A stretch of 10,455 nt of DNA from an uncultured Allomuricauda sp. (GCA_937911965.1 CALDPL010000177.1:1-10455); one strand, 5' to 3'. Shown: positions 1-7,728, counted from the first letter of the stretch. The notes: generated from the sequence alone by a model not told the origin. Made by a program: numbers and translations.

Positions 1-898
1 CCCCCTCCAGGGCCCGGTATTCCGACAGATCTCCCCTTAGGGTTCCCGGGGCATGCATTACCACGGCATCCACCGTGGCAGGATCATGGTCCCCAAGGGC
101 CATCCGCATCGCATCCTGAAGGCAAAGCCCTTCGGCACTCAGGGAAACCGGATGCTCCAGGGCCTCCGTGGCATAACCGATCCCGATCAATAGGGCCAGG
201 GCATTTCCCACAGCCCCCCTTTCGACACAGGCCAACCCGGCCGCCTTCCCCAGGTCCAAGGCCCTACAGGGATAGTGACCCTGTCCCCTGGCATAGACCT
301 TCAGGGCCTGCATCTGGGCAATGGTGAACGGGGTCAGGGGCGCCTCGCTGCCCCCGGCCAAAAATCGATCGCACATCCCCCCTTGGATCCAGGCCACTGC
401 GTTCAACAGGGCGTGCAGGGCCGTGGAACAGGTAATGGAATGGGAGAATTCCGGTCCCCTGCTCCCCAGATCCTGGGCCACCCAGGAGGATATGTTCCCC
501 AAAGTGGTGGTGGGGGAGGCCAGGGTGGAAACCTTTCCGCCTTCCAAGAACTCCCTGTGGTGCTTTTCAAAAAGGGAGGTGGCCCCACGGGAAGAGCCAA
601 TATTGACCCCGAAGCCCGATCCTTCCCCCCAACGGGCCGTCGCAATGGCCTTGCGGCCCGCATATAGGGCAAAGAGCACTGAATCGTCCAAATATCGGTA
701 CCTGGGGTCCAAACGCAGCTCCCCTATCCTTTCCTTGAGGACGGCAAACAAAGGGGAGGCCCACACCCTTTGTTCTCCCATGGGGATCTCAGAGAGGAAG
801 TGCCCCTTCCCCAGATAGGATCGCCAAACTTGATCTCCGCTTTCCCCCAGGGAGGACAGAGTCGATAGTGCCGTAATGGATAAGGGTTCCTTCAACAT
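1..898 (-). CDS. FabF-like beta-ketoacyl synthase in the biotin cluster (3' end outside window)
   Basis: The first 299 codons of a condensing enzyme of the thiolase fold are visible; the C-terminus lies beyond base 1. The active-site cysteine is C157 in the block ITCSTALHAL, followed by GGSEAPLTPFT. The first catalytic histidine is H282 in HAPGTLRGD, which aligns with HGTGTPLGD of FabF-type enzymes and carries A and P in place of the first G and T. C157 is close to C163 of E. coli FabF, so the N-terminus looks complete. The ATG at 898-896 lies nine bases after the bioA stop, so the two genes are almost certainly co-transcribed. Family knowledge: these enzymes condense acyl thioesters with malonyl-ACP in the cytosol. 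Inferred role: forming or elongating the pimeloyl precursor for BioF. A housekeeping FabF or a polyketide-type role cannot be excluded. Confidence 0.9.
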   Translation of the reverse strand, partial: MLKEPLSITALSTLSSLGESGDQVWRSYLGKGHFLSEIPMGEQRVWASPLFAVLKERIGELRLDPRYRYLDDSVLFALYAGRKAIATARWGEGSGFGVNIGSSRGATSLFEKHHREFLEGGKVSTLASPTTTLGNISSWVAQDLGSRGPEFSHSITCSTALHALLNAVAWIQGGMCDRFLAGGSEAPLTPFTIAQMQALKVYARGQGHYPCRALDLGKAAGLACVERGAVGNALALLIGIGYATEALEHPVSLSAEGLCLQDAMRMALGDHDPATVDAVVMHAPGTLRGDLSEYRALEG

Positions 899-907
899 AG
901 TTTCATG

Positions 908-2197
908 CTATACCCATTCAAGTGCGGATCGAATGGCCCCATAAATGCAATCCAACTGCTTCTTTTCTATGATATAGGGGGGCAGGATATACAGGGTGTT
1001 GCCCAATGGCCTAAGGTAGACCCCATGATCCATAAAATGCTTGAACAGCCGGTTGCGAAGTTCCCCATAGCGGTCCATTTCCCCTTTGAGGTCCAGGGCA
1101 AAGATCACACCCAATACCCGGGTGGAGGCCACCTTGGGGTGGTCCGCCATTTCAGTTTCAAATTCCAGATGCCATCCATTGATGTTCCCAATGCCCTCTT
1201 GGATCTCCTTTCCCTGCAACAGTTCCAGGGCCGCCAGGGCCGCCGTACAGGCCAGGGGATTCGCACTGTAGGTGTGTCCGTGGAACAGGCCCTTGGCGAG
1301 ATCATCGCTGTAAAAGGCGTTGTAGACCTGGGGGCTGCAGGTGGTCAGTCCCATGGGGACCAGCCCAGCAGTCAGGGCCTTGGAAAGACAGATGATGTCC
1401 GGAAGGGTCTGCAGATGGTCGCAGGCGAAGATCCGTCCGGTCTTTCCAAACCCCGTCATCACCTCATCGGCTATGGTCAATACCCCATGTTCCCGAAGCA
1501 GGGCCAGGATGCGGTCGAGTCCCTTGGGATCGTGCATCTTCATCCCGGCCGCCCCCTGCACCAGGGGCTCGTAGATAAAGCCCGCAATATCATTCCGGGG
1601 CAAGCGTTCCTTCAATCCCGTTAAAATCCCCTCCAAATTGTCCTCGTTGGGGACGGGAATGCGCTCCACCTCGATAAAGAATTCCTCGAAGGGCCCATTG
1701 TATACCGAGAGCCCGGATACCGACATGGCCCCGAAAGTGTCCCCGTGGAAGCCCTCCTCTAAGGCCAACAGCACCTTACGCCCCTTCTCCCCCCGGTTGT
1801 GGTGGTACTGTAGGGCCATTTTGATGCCGATCTCGGTGGCCGTGGACCCATTGTCCGAAAAGAACAATTTTTGCTGGTTCCCCGGCAATACCTTGATCAA
1901 TTCCTCGGACAACTTTATGGCCGGTTCGTGGGTAAAGCCGCTGAATACCACCTGGTCCAATCGCTGCATCCCTTCCATCACCCGCTGCAGGATATGGGGA
2001 TTGCAATGCCCGTACACACAGGTGTACCAAGAGGCGATCCCATCCACGTACTCCCTTCCCGCAGCGTCGTACAACAAGGCTCCCTTCGCCCTGGCTATGG
2101 GAAGCATATCGGGACTGAGCTTGTGTTGGGTCAAAGGATGCCAAAGATGCTTTTTATCCCGTTGTGCCAAATTTTCCAATGCAACTAGATCTTCCAA
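908..2197 (-). CDS. bioA: Adenosylmethionine-8-amino-7-oxononanoate aminotransferase (BioA), non-ATG start
   Basis: This is a PLP-dependent class III aminotransferase that converts KAPA to DAPA, the third step of biotin ring assembly. Visible landmarks are HLWHPLTQHK (residues 17-26), SWYTCVYGH (56-64), the PLP-phosphate loop SDNGSTATE (114-122), EGFHGDT (148-154), DEVMTGFGKTG with D244 (244-254), the Schiff-base lysine K273 in SKALTAG, and HGHTYSANPLAC (307-317). At 429 residues the length is normal for BioA. There is no in-frame ATG before HLWHP: an in-frame TAG lies at 2206-2204, and TTG at 2197 is the first usable start, with TTG at 2179 or 2170 as alternatives. An out-of-frame ATG lies at 2202-2200. 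E. coli BioA has Tyr where this protein has Leu22. The gene heads the bioA-ketosynthase pair and diverges from the glycosyltransferase gene by 59 bases. Confidence 0.95.
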   Translation of the reverse strand: MEDLVALENLAQRDKKHLWHPLTQHKLSPDMLPIARAKGALLYDAAGREYVDGIASWYTCVYGHCNPHILQRVMEGMQRLDQVVFSGFTHEPAIKLSEELIKVLPGNQQKLFFSDNGSTATEIGIKMALQYHHNRGEKGRKVLLALEEGFHGDTFGAMSVSGLSVYNGPFEEFFIEVERIPVPNEDNLEGILTGLKERLPRNDIAGFIYEPLVQGAAGMKMHDPKGLDRILALLREHGVLTIADEVMTGFGKTGRIFACDHLQTLPDIICLSKALTAGLVPMGLTTCSPQVYNAFYSDDLAKGLFHGHTYSANPLACTAALAALELLQGKEIQEGIGNINGWHLEFETEMADHPKVASTRVLGVIFALDLKGEMDRYGELRNRLFKHFMDHGVYLRPLGNTLYILPPYIIEKKQLDCIYGAIRSALEWV

Positions 2198-2218
2198 AAC
2201 ATTCTATTCTATATCTTG

Positions 2219-2226
2219 CAAAGATT
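2219..2226 (-). promoter_or_regulatory. Candidate -7 element for bioA and the ketosynthase
   Basis: Read on the minus strand the octamer is AATCTTTG, one mismatch from the Bacteroidota -7 consensus TAnnTTTG. It ends 21 bases before the TTG start of bioA. A TTTT lies 21 bases upstream, a weak match to the TTTG -33 element. A promoter is expected in this 59-base divergent gap because the opposite-strand glycosyltransferase cuts bioA off from bioF and bioD. The match is imperfect, so this is only a candidate. Confidence 0.25.
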
Positions 2227-2256
2227 GGAATTAATGGGCAATAACTTAAAAGGACC

Positions 2257-3732
2257 GTGCTTAAAAAACTTCTCACGCCAAACTACGGGGAACTGAATTG
2301 GAACAGGCTGTTCCTTTTTTTATTGCTCACCGCCCTGTTGATCCGCTTCCCCTTTTTCTTCAGGGACTATATCGACCGGGACGAAAGCACCTTTATCCTC
2401 ATGGGGCAGGCCTGGGTGGAAGGCCATCTCCCCTATACCAAACTTTGGGACCTCAAGCCCCCGATCACCTTCCTTTTTTTCGCGGGGATCATCAAGCTCT
2501 TTGGAAAGAGTTTTATCGCCATCCGGCTCTTCGGCACCCTGATCGTCGCCGGGACCGGCCTGATGGCCTACGGAATTTCCAGAAAGACCTCCTCCAAAAA
2601 AATCTCCATTTGGGTGGCCCTGGGCACCGTGGCCCTGTTGAGCCTGTTCGGAAGCCTCCAAGGCGTAATGTCCGAGCACATCAGCATCTTTTTCTTCTGT
2701 TGGGGCTGCTACCTGCTCTTGGGCGGGGAACACTGGGCCCGATACCTGCTCATCGGCCTGCACTTTGGCCTGGCCGCCATGTCCAAATTGAACCTGATCG
2801 ACCCCATACTCCTGCTGGGGGTCTACCTGCTCTGGGAAGGTAGGGCCGGGGGAAGGCTTTGGCCGAGATTCAAAAATCTGTTCTTTTTGGGAGCCGGTAT
2901 CCTGGCCGTCATTGCCCTGACCGCCCTGCCCTATTATCTGGAAGGGGAGCTCTCCCTGTGGTGGCGTTCCATCTTTGAGGCCCCCATGGCCTATTCCGAG
3001 GGGAAATTCCATTCCCCCTTGAAGACCCTGCCCTTCGTCCTGATCGTTTTGGGTGGGCTTGCCGCGGCCTTTAAGCTGAAACTCCTCGATCGCAGGGGCA
3101 GGGAACTGCAAATCCTGACGGTCATCATCCTTGGAATCCTGATTTCCTACATGCAGGCCGGAAAGATCAACGGGCATTACCTGATCCAACTCCATCCCAT
3201 TCTGTTGATCCCCGTGGGGATCATGTTGGGCAAATTGCCCCGGATTCCCATAAGCTATCGTCGGGGGGTGGCCCTACTGTTGCTGTTGGTCCCGTTGGAA
3301 TCCTATATGGAATATGCCAACATCGTTTCGAACAAGTTGGAAAAAGGGACCTTCTTCAATGGGGAGGGCATAGAACTTCCCAAATATATCAAGGCCCAAA
3401 AGTTGGATACCCGCAACATCTACTTCACCGAATACCATATCGGTTATTGGATCCTGGGGGAGAACCCGCCCACCAAGGTGGTCACCCACCCTTCCAACAT
3501 TACCCGGGATGAACTCTTTCCCTATATGGAAAATCCAAGGAAGACCGGAATGGAGGAACTGAGGTACATCATGGAGGTCCAAAGACCCAAGACCCTGGTG
3601 GCCCGGGATGGCAAAAAAATCTTTGACAAAAAATTGTCGGAATACAATGAATATATCGACCGCTATCTGGAAACCCACTACCGTCTAGAGGCCACCCTGG
3701 GAAGGGGGCTGATCTACCAGCGCCTGGAATGA
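2257..3732 (+). CDS. Membrane glycosyltransferase, GT39/ArnT-like (PMT_2 type)
   Basis: This is a 491-residue polytopic inner-membrane protein. Hydrophobic segments lie at about 17-35, 68-83, 88-106, 117-133, 141-157, 162-175, 181-192, 207-227, 258-272, 284-299, 308-324 and 337-347, followed by a soluble C-terminal part from about 350. The first periplasmic loop carries RDES (41-44), where family members have the catalytic acidic pair, then GHLPY (56-60) and the KPP motif (67-69), all typical of GT-C enzymes that use polyprenyl-phosphate sugars. The acceptor cannot be told from sequence; lipid, glycan or protein are all possible. The start is GTG at 2257: an in-frame TAA lies at 2242-2244, and the nearby ATG at 2234 is out of frame. 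The gene sits antisense inside the biotin run and overlaps the bioD 3' end by 48 bases, so it is probably a later insertion unrelated to biotin. Confidence 0.88.
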   Translation: MLKKLLTPNYGELNWNRLFLFLLLTALLIRFPFFFRDYIDRDESTFILMGQAWVEGHLPYTKLWDLKPPITFLFFAGIIKLFGKSFIAIRLFGTLIVAGTGLMAYGISRKTSSKKISIWVALGTVALLSLFGSLQGVMSEHISIFFFCWGCYLLLGGEHWARYLLIGLHFGLAAMSKLNLIDPILLLGVYLLWEGRAGGRLWPRFKNLFFLGAGILAVIALTALPYYLEGELSLWWRSIFEAPMAYSEGKFHSPLKTLPFVLIVLGGLAAAFKLKLLDRRGRELQILTVIILGILISYMQAGKINGHYLIQLHPILLIPVGIMLGKLPRIPISYRRGVALLLLLVPLESYMEYANIVSNKLEKGTFFNGEGIELPKYIKAQKLDTRNIYFTEYHIGYWILGENPPTKVVTHPSNITRDELFPYMENPRKTGMEELRYIMEVQRPKTLVARDGKKIFDKKLSEYNEYIDRYLETHYRLEATLGRGLIYQRLE

Positions 3733-4338
3733 CTCCAGGGCCGGAGTCCATTGCTTTGCATACTTTTTGATCAGGGCCCTGTCGAAGCCCTCCTCCCTAT
3801 GGATCCGTCCCAAAAAGAAGGCCGATGACTTCTTTAAAATGATCTCCTCCGTACTGGGGTGGGGGTCCCCGTTGAACACCAGGCCGACACGCACGCCTTT
3901 CTGGCTTAGCTTCTCCAGTGAGAGCAGGGTATGGTTGATGCTCCCCAAATAATGCCGGGACACCAAAATCACCTTATGCCAGGGTTGGATCAGATCAAAG
4001 ATGGTGTCCCTGTCGTTCAGGGGCACCATCAGCCCGCCCGCTCCCTCGATGACCAAATGGTTGTCCGTTTTTGGGGGAACGATTCCTTTCAAGTCGATTT
4101 CCACTCCGTCCAAGGCCGCTGCCGCATGGGGGCTCATGGGGGTCTTCAGGGCATAACTGCTGGGATGGATGACCGTTCCTTCCCCCCCGATCAGGGAAGC
4201 CACCCTATCGGAATCCGTATGTTCCAGTTCCCCGGCCTGCACGGGCTTCCAATAATCCGCCCCAAGGGCCTCCACAAGGATGGCCGAGCTGATGGTCTTG
4301 CCGACCTCGGTGGAAATTCCGGTCACAAAAAAGGTCAT
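3685..4338 (-). CDS. bioD: ATP-dependent dethiobiotin synthetase (BioD)
   Basis: BioD closes the ureido ring of dethiobiotin from DAPA, CO2 and ATP in the cytosol. The 217-residue protein opens with the P-loop GISTEVGKT (7-15), followed by WKPVQAG with K31 (30-36), TDSD (41-44), the IEGAGGLMVPL block (97-107) and SRHYLGSINHTLLS (127-140), all family hallmarks. The ATG at 4338-4336 overlaps the TGA of the upstream DUF2007-like gene as ATGA, which fixes this start over an in-frame ATG at 4365 that would add nine residues before the P-loop strand. The last 15 codons (residues 203-217, rich in P, Q and G) lie antisense to the 3' end of the glycosyltransferase gene and show no conserved BioD feature. 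They may be a new tail acquired when that gene landed there. Confidence 0.95.
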   Translation of the reverse strand: MTFFVTGISTEVGKTISSAILVEALGADYWKPVQAGELEHTDSDRVASLIGGEGTVIHPSSYALKTPMSPHAAAALDGVEIDLKGIVPPKTDNHLVIEGAGGLMVPLNDRDTIFDLIQPWHKVILVSRHYLGSINHTLLSLEKLSQKGVRVGLVFNGDPHPSTEEIILKKSSAFFLGRIHREEGFDRALIKKYAKQWTPALESFQALVDQPPSQGGL

Positions 4339-4721
4339 CGCAGGGGTTTTGTAATGAAACTGCATTGGGTACAGCGGTAGGACCTGGGCTCAAAAAAAGG
4401 GAAGAGTTTGTAGAAGATGTTCTTTCTGCTGTAGTGGACCTCCGATCGGGCCGCCTTGCAATTGGGACATATCACAGGATTGCCGAATGCATCACTGGCA
4501 TAGGCCCTGATCTCATCATAGATTTCCCTGGCCCGTTGCAGGTCGCTGCTGTATACCTGTAATTTCACCCCGCCAATGGCCGTGGAAATAAGTGGATCGG
4601 TATTGATCGTGTTCTCGTCCCTGAGGAAGACGGGGATTCCCTCGGCCTCCAATTTCCCCTTGATGATCACCGCATCCGCAGGAAACTCAAAACTGCCCAA
4701 GGTATGGAATTCTGTTTTCAT
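4335..4721 (-). CDS. DUF2007-like small protein with C-terminal zinc ribbon, between bioF and bioD
   Basis: This is a 128-residue soluble protein. Residues 1-75 look like the DUF2007 fold (putative signal-transducing, ferredoxin-like) in the pattern of moving up and down a receptor-like surface: AVIIKGKLEAEGIPVFLRDE, then GGVKLQVYSSDLQRAREI. Residues 85-120 carry CPNC (85-88) and CTQC (117-120), a likely zinc ribbon. No signal peptide or membrane helix is evident. The chosen ATG at 4721-4719 overlaps the bioF TGA (ATGA), and its own TGA at 4337-4335 overlaps the bioD ATG the same way, so the three genes are probably translationally coupled. An in-frame start at 4793 would add 24 residues inside bioF and is less likely. 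The molecular function of the family is not known to me; a biotin-specific role is only suggested by the coupling. Confidence 0.85.
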   Translation of the reverse strand: MKTEFHTLGSFEFPADAVIIKGKLEAEGIPVFLRDENTINTDPLISTAIGGVKLQVYSSDLQRAREIYDEIRAYASDAFGNPVICPNCKAARSEVHYSRKNIFYKLFPFFEPRSYRCTQCSFITKPLR

Positions 4722-5869
4722 GATTTCACAAGCTGTTTCAACACCACTAAAATACGGGATATTTCCCCATTGGTGTTGTGGAGGTGCAGGCAAAAACGAA
4801 GCCTTTCACTCCCTTCCCGGACCGTTGGGGACAGGATGGGCCGAATCCCAAAGCCTTGCCCTTGCAGTTCCGCGGCCACCCGAGCTGCCCGTTCGTTGCC
4901 CGGAATCAAGGCCGATTGTATGGCCGAATCACTCGGGATAAAATATTCGGAAAGCCCCAAGGCCCCCAATTCCCCCTTAAAGAACCCGATCCGCTCCCGC
5001 AACCGGGAACCAAGCCTTGGCCCTGCTTCCCCGAGAAAACGGTAGGCCGCCAAAATACCGGCCAAGGCATGGGGGGGCAGGGCTGTACTAAAGATCAGCG
5101 GCCTTGCAAAATTCACCAGGTATTCCACCAGTCCCCGACTCCCCAACAAAGCGGCCCCATGGGCCCCCAAGGCCTTCCCGAAGGTAATCGTTCGGGCGAA
5201 CACCCGGGATTCCAATCCAAGCTCCGTTACCAGGTCCCTTCCCGCCCCGTAGATTCCGGTGGCATGGGCTTCATCCACCACCAAATGGCCCCCGACCTCC
5301 CCGCAGAACCGGGCCAGAGCCAACAGGTCCGGGGAATCCCCATCCATGGAGAAAACGGATTCCGTGACCACATACACTTCCATATCGACATTCCCCGCCC
5401 CATGGCGTTCCCATTGGGCCTTGAGGTCCAAAAGGTCGTTATGGGCAAACCTATGGGCCTTGGCATTCCCCAGGCGGATCCCGTCCCGGATGCTGGCATG
5501 TACCAATTCATCGTAGAGGACCAGGTCCCCCCTTTGGGGTACCGATGAAAAAAATCCCAAATTGGCGTCGAAACCGGAATTGAATACCAGGGCCGCCCCG
5601 GACCCGTGCCAGTTTGCCAAATGATCCTCCAGCTTCAGATACAGGGGGTGGTTGCCGGAGAGCAAGCGGGATCCCGTAGCTCCATTGATCGGGGAAATTC
5701 CCTCCAGAATCCCCTGGGCCATTTCCTGGATCTTCCCCTCCCGGGCCAGCCCCAAATAATCGTTGGAAACAAAATCAACGGGCCAGGTTTCCCGGGACAG
5801 CCTTCTCAAATTCCCCTGCATGCTACGGGAATCGAGCTTGGAGCGTAATTTTTTTGGCAATTTACCCAT
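4718..5869 (-). CDS. bioF: 8-amino-7-oxononanoate synthase (BioF)
   Basis: This PLP-dependent alpha-oxoamine synthase condenses pimeloyl-ACP (or -CoA) with L-alanine to KAPA, the first committed step of biotin ring assembly. At 383 residues it matches the usual length of about 384. Motifs are FVSNDYLGLA (33-42), GATGSRLLSGNH (63-74), HASIRDG (124-130), ESVFSMDGD (170-178), DEAHATGIYG (199-208, D199 contacting the PLP ring nitrogen) and the PLP lysine K232 in TFGKALGAHG. The C-terminus LRFCLHLHNT (residues 361-370) is typical. The ATG at 5869 leaves a normal N-terminus before SNDYLGL. The gene is the first of the bioF-DUF2007-bioD unit and diverges from the M61 peptidase gene by 62 bases. CoA synthase relatives such as KBL share the fold, but the biotin neighbours decide the assignment. 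Confidence 0.95.
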   Translation of the reverse strand: MGKLPKKLRSKLDSRSMQGNLRRLSRETWPVDFVSNDYLGLAREGKIQEMAQGILEGISPINGATGSRLLSGNHPLYLKLEDHLANWHGSGAALVFNSGFDANLGFFSSVPQRGDLVLYDELVHASIRDGIRLGNAKAHRFAHNDLLDLKAQWERHGAGNVDMEVYVVTESVFSMDGDSPDLLALARFCGEVGGHLVVDEAHATGIYGAGRDLVTELGLESRVFARTITFGKALGAHGAALLGSRGLVEYLVNFARPLIFSTALPPHALAGILAAYRFLGEAGPRLGSRLRERIGFFKGELGALGLSEYFIPSDSAIQSALIPGNERAARVAAELQGQGFGIRPILSPTVREGSERLRFCLHLHNTNGEISRILVVLKQLVKS

Positions 5870-5873
5870 GATC

Positions 5874-5881
5874 CAAATGTA
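5874..5881 (-). promoter_or_regulatory. Candidate -7 element just upstream of bioF
   Basis: On the minus strand TACATTTG matches the Bacteroidota -7 consensus TAnnTTTG exactly. It ends only four bases before the bioF ATG, so transcription would start at or next to the initiation codon. No good TTTG is seen 19-21 bases upstream. It could equally be chance. Confidence 0.25.
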
Positions 5882-5931
5882 GTACTTCCTGCCAATAAGC
5901 TGTATATTGGTCTTTTGAAAACCCGACTGAA

Positions 5932-7728
5932 ATGAAATTTTTCCTTTCCCTTTTGGCGCTGCTTATCGCCCACTCCATGCATGCACAGACCAATACCTAT
6001 ACGGTATCCTTTGAAAATGCGGTACACCACCAGGCCCTGATCAAGGCAAATTTTCCCGATCTGGGATCTCAGCCGCTCAGCCTGCGGATGGGCAGGTCCT
6101 CCCCGGGCCGTTATGCCCTGCACGAGTTTGCCAAGAACCTCTACGGCTTCAAGGCCACGGATTCCAAGGGAAATGCCTTGAAGGTCCATAGGCCCAATCC
6201 CAACCAATGGGAGGTGAGCGGACACGACGGGCAGGTCAACATCGAGTACATCCTCTTTGCCGACCGGGGGGACGGCACCTATGCCCAGATCGATCTGACC
6301 CACGCCCATTTGAACATCCCCGCCACCTTTATGTACGCCCCAGGGCTGGATAAACGCACGATCGAGGTCAGCTTCGACCTGCCCAAGGATCTCGGTTGGA
6401 AAGTGGCCACCCAATTGCCCCTGGTCTCCGGCACCACCTACACTGCCCCGGACTTCCAGTATTTCATGGACAGTCCCATTGAGATCAGCGATTTTGATCT
6501 CAGGTCCTTTGAAGTGGATTCCCAAACCATACAATTGGCCCTGCACCACCCCGGGAGCCCGGAAGAGGCCGATGCCTATTTTGAACGGGTCAAAAAGGTC
6601 GTCCTGGCCCAAAGGGAGGTCTATGGGGAACTGCCCGCATTCGATTACGGCGGCTATACCTTTTTGGCCTGCTATATGCCCAATGCCTCAGGGGATGGAA
6701 TGGAACACAGGAACTCCACGGTGCTCACCAGCACCCGATCCCTGGCAGATGGCGGCATGCAACGCAATATCGGAACGGTCTCCCATGAATTCTTCCACGC
6801 CTGGAACGTGGAACGCCTCAGACCAAAATCCCTGGAGCCCTTTGACTATAGTGCTGCCAATATGAGCGGGGAACTGTGGTTTGCGGAAGGCTTTACCAGC
6901 TATTACACCAATTTGATCCTGTGCAGGGCGGGCCTGATCGCCCCCAAGGACTATGTGGAAGGGCTTACAGGCACCTTCAACTATGTGTGGAACTCCCCGG
7001 CGAGGGAATTCTTCAACCCCATTGAAATGAGCTATCAGGCCCCCTTTGTGGATGCGGCCACCTCCGTGGATCCCGTAAACCGGGAGAATACCTTTATTTC
7101 CTATTATTCCTATGGCAGCATGCTCGGCCTTGCCCTGGACCTTTCCCTCAGGGAAAAGGACCTGGACCTAGACGGTTATTTTAGACTTCTCTGGAAAGAA
7201 TACGGTCTTCCGGAAATACCCTATACCATAAACGATCTTCAGCAGGCCCTCAACCGCTATGCGGGGGATTCCTTTGGGGATCGATTCTTCGACAACTTTA
7301 TACACCATAGCGGCATGCCCGACTACGAATCCCTTTTGGAAACTGTCGGAGTACAATTGGAACAAAAAGGGGAACAGCCTTATTTTGGCAGTGCACTTGC
7401 CATGAATTCAGATGGCCTGGGGGCCAGCCTGCTCCGCTATCCCAGAATCGGAAGTCCAGCCTACCAGGCCGGCCTGGACCGTGGGGACATCATCCTGAAT
7501 ATCAATGGGACCCCCTTTGAAGAGGGCCAAAAGTTCGAGGACTACCTGGCTCAATTCAAGATCGGAGAAACCCTGAAGGTACACTACAGTCGATACGACA
7601 AGGAGAACACCACCGAATTGAACCTCCAACCATCCAAGGACTACGGATTGTTCCTGATGGAAGATATCGGCCAAAAGCCCACCAAGGGGATGTTGAAGGC
7701 CAGAAAGGCTTGGTTAAGGGTGGAGTGA
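5932..7728 (+). CDS. Secreted M61-family (glycyl aminopeptidase-like) metallopeptidase with PDZ domain
   Basis: This is a 598-residue exported zinc peptidase. Residues 1-18 form a signal peptide (MKFF, then a leucine-rich core, with cleavage probably after HA before QTN). Residues of about 22-200 resemble the beta-rich M61 N-terminal domain. The catalytic core holds HEFFH (H285, E286, H289) and the downstream glutamate ligand E319 in WFAEGFTSYY, giving the gluzincin pattern. EHRNSTVL just before it is also typical of the family. A PDZ domain spans roughly residues 480-575 (GSPAYQAGLDRGD followed by ILNING). It likely acts in the periplasm or at the envelope. Substrates are unknown; family members cleave N-terminal glycine or alanine residues. 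Its TGA overlaps the ATG of the acetyltransferase gene (TGATG), so the two form an operon. The ATG at 5932 sits directly before the signal peptide. Confidence 0.92.
   Translation: MKFFLSLLALLIAHSMHAQTNTYTVSFENAVHHQALIKANFPDLGSQPLSLRMGRSSPGRYALHEFAKNLYGFKATDSKGNALKVHRPNPNQWEVSGHDGQVNIEYILFADRGDGTYAQIDLTHAHLNIPATFMYAPGLDKRTIEVSFDLPKDLGWKVATQLPLVSGTTYTAPDFQYFMDSPIEISDFDLRSFEVDSQTIQLALHHPGSPEEADAYFERVKKVVLAQREVYGELPAFDYGGYTFLACYMPNASGDGMEHRNSTVLTSTRSLADGGMQRNIGTVSHEFFHAWNVERLRPKSLEPFDYSAANMSGELWFAEGFTSYYTNLILCRAGLIAPKDYVEGLTGTFNYVWNSPAREFFNPIEMSYQAPFVDAATSVDPVNRENTFISYYSYGSMLGLALDLSLREKDLDLDGYFRLLWKEYGLPEIPYTINDLQQALNRYAGDSFGDRFFDNFIHHSGMPDYESLLETVGVQLEQKGEQPYFGSALAMNSDGLGASLLRYPRIGSPAYQAGLDRGDIILNINGTPFEEGQKFEDYLAQFKIGETLKVHYSRYDKENTTELNLQPSKDYGLFLMEDIGQKPTKGMLKARKAWLRVE

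Noticed and set aside
905..1624. Long plus-strand open frame of 239 codons opposite bioA
   Set aside because: It is a mirror of the GC-rich bioA coding strand, has no recognisable domain, and bioA itself is unambiguous.
2320..3195. 291-codon minus-strand frame opposite the glycosyltransferase
   Set aside because: It is rich in Q, G, P and E with no domain, as expected from the antisense of hydrophobic leucine-rich membrane codons.
5806..6612. 268-codon minus-strand frame spanning the bioF/M61 gap
   Set aside because: It covers the start regions of two clear genes and has no family resemblance or plausible start context.
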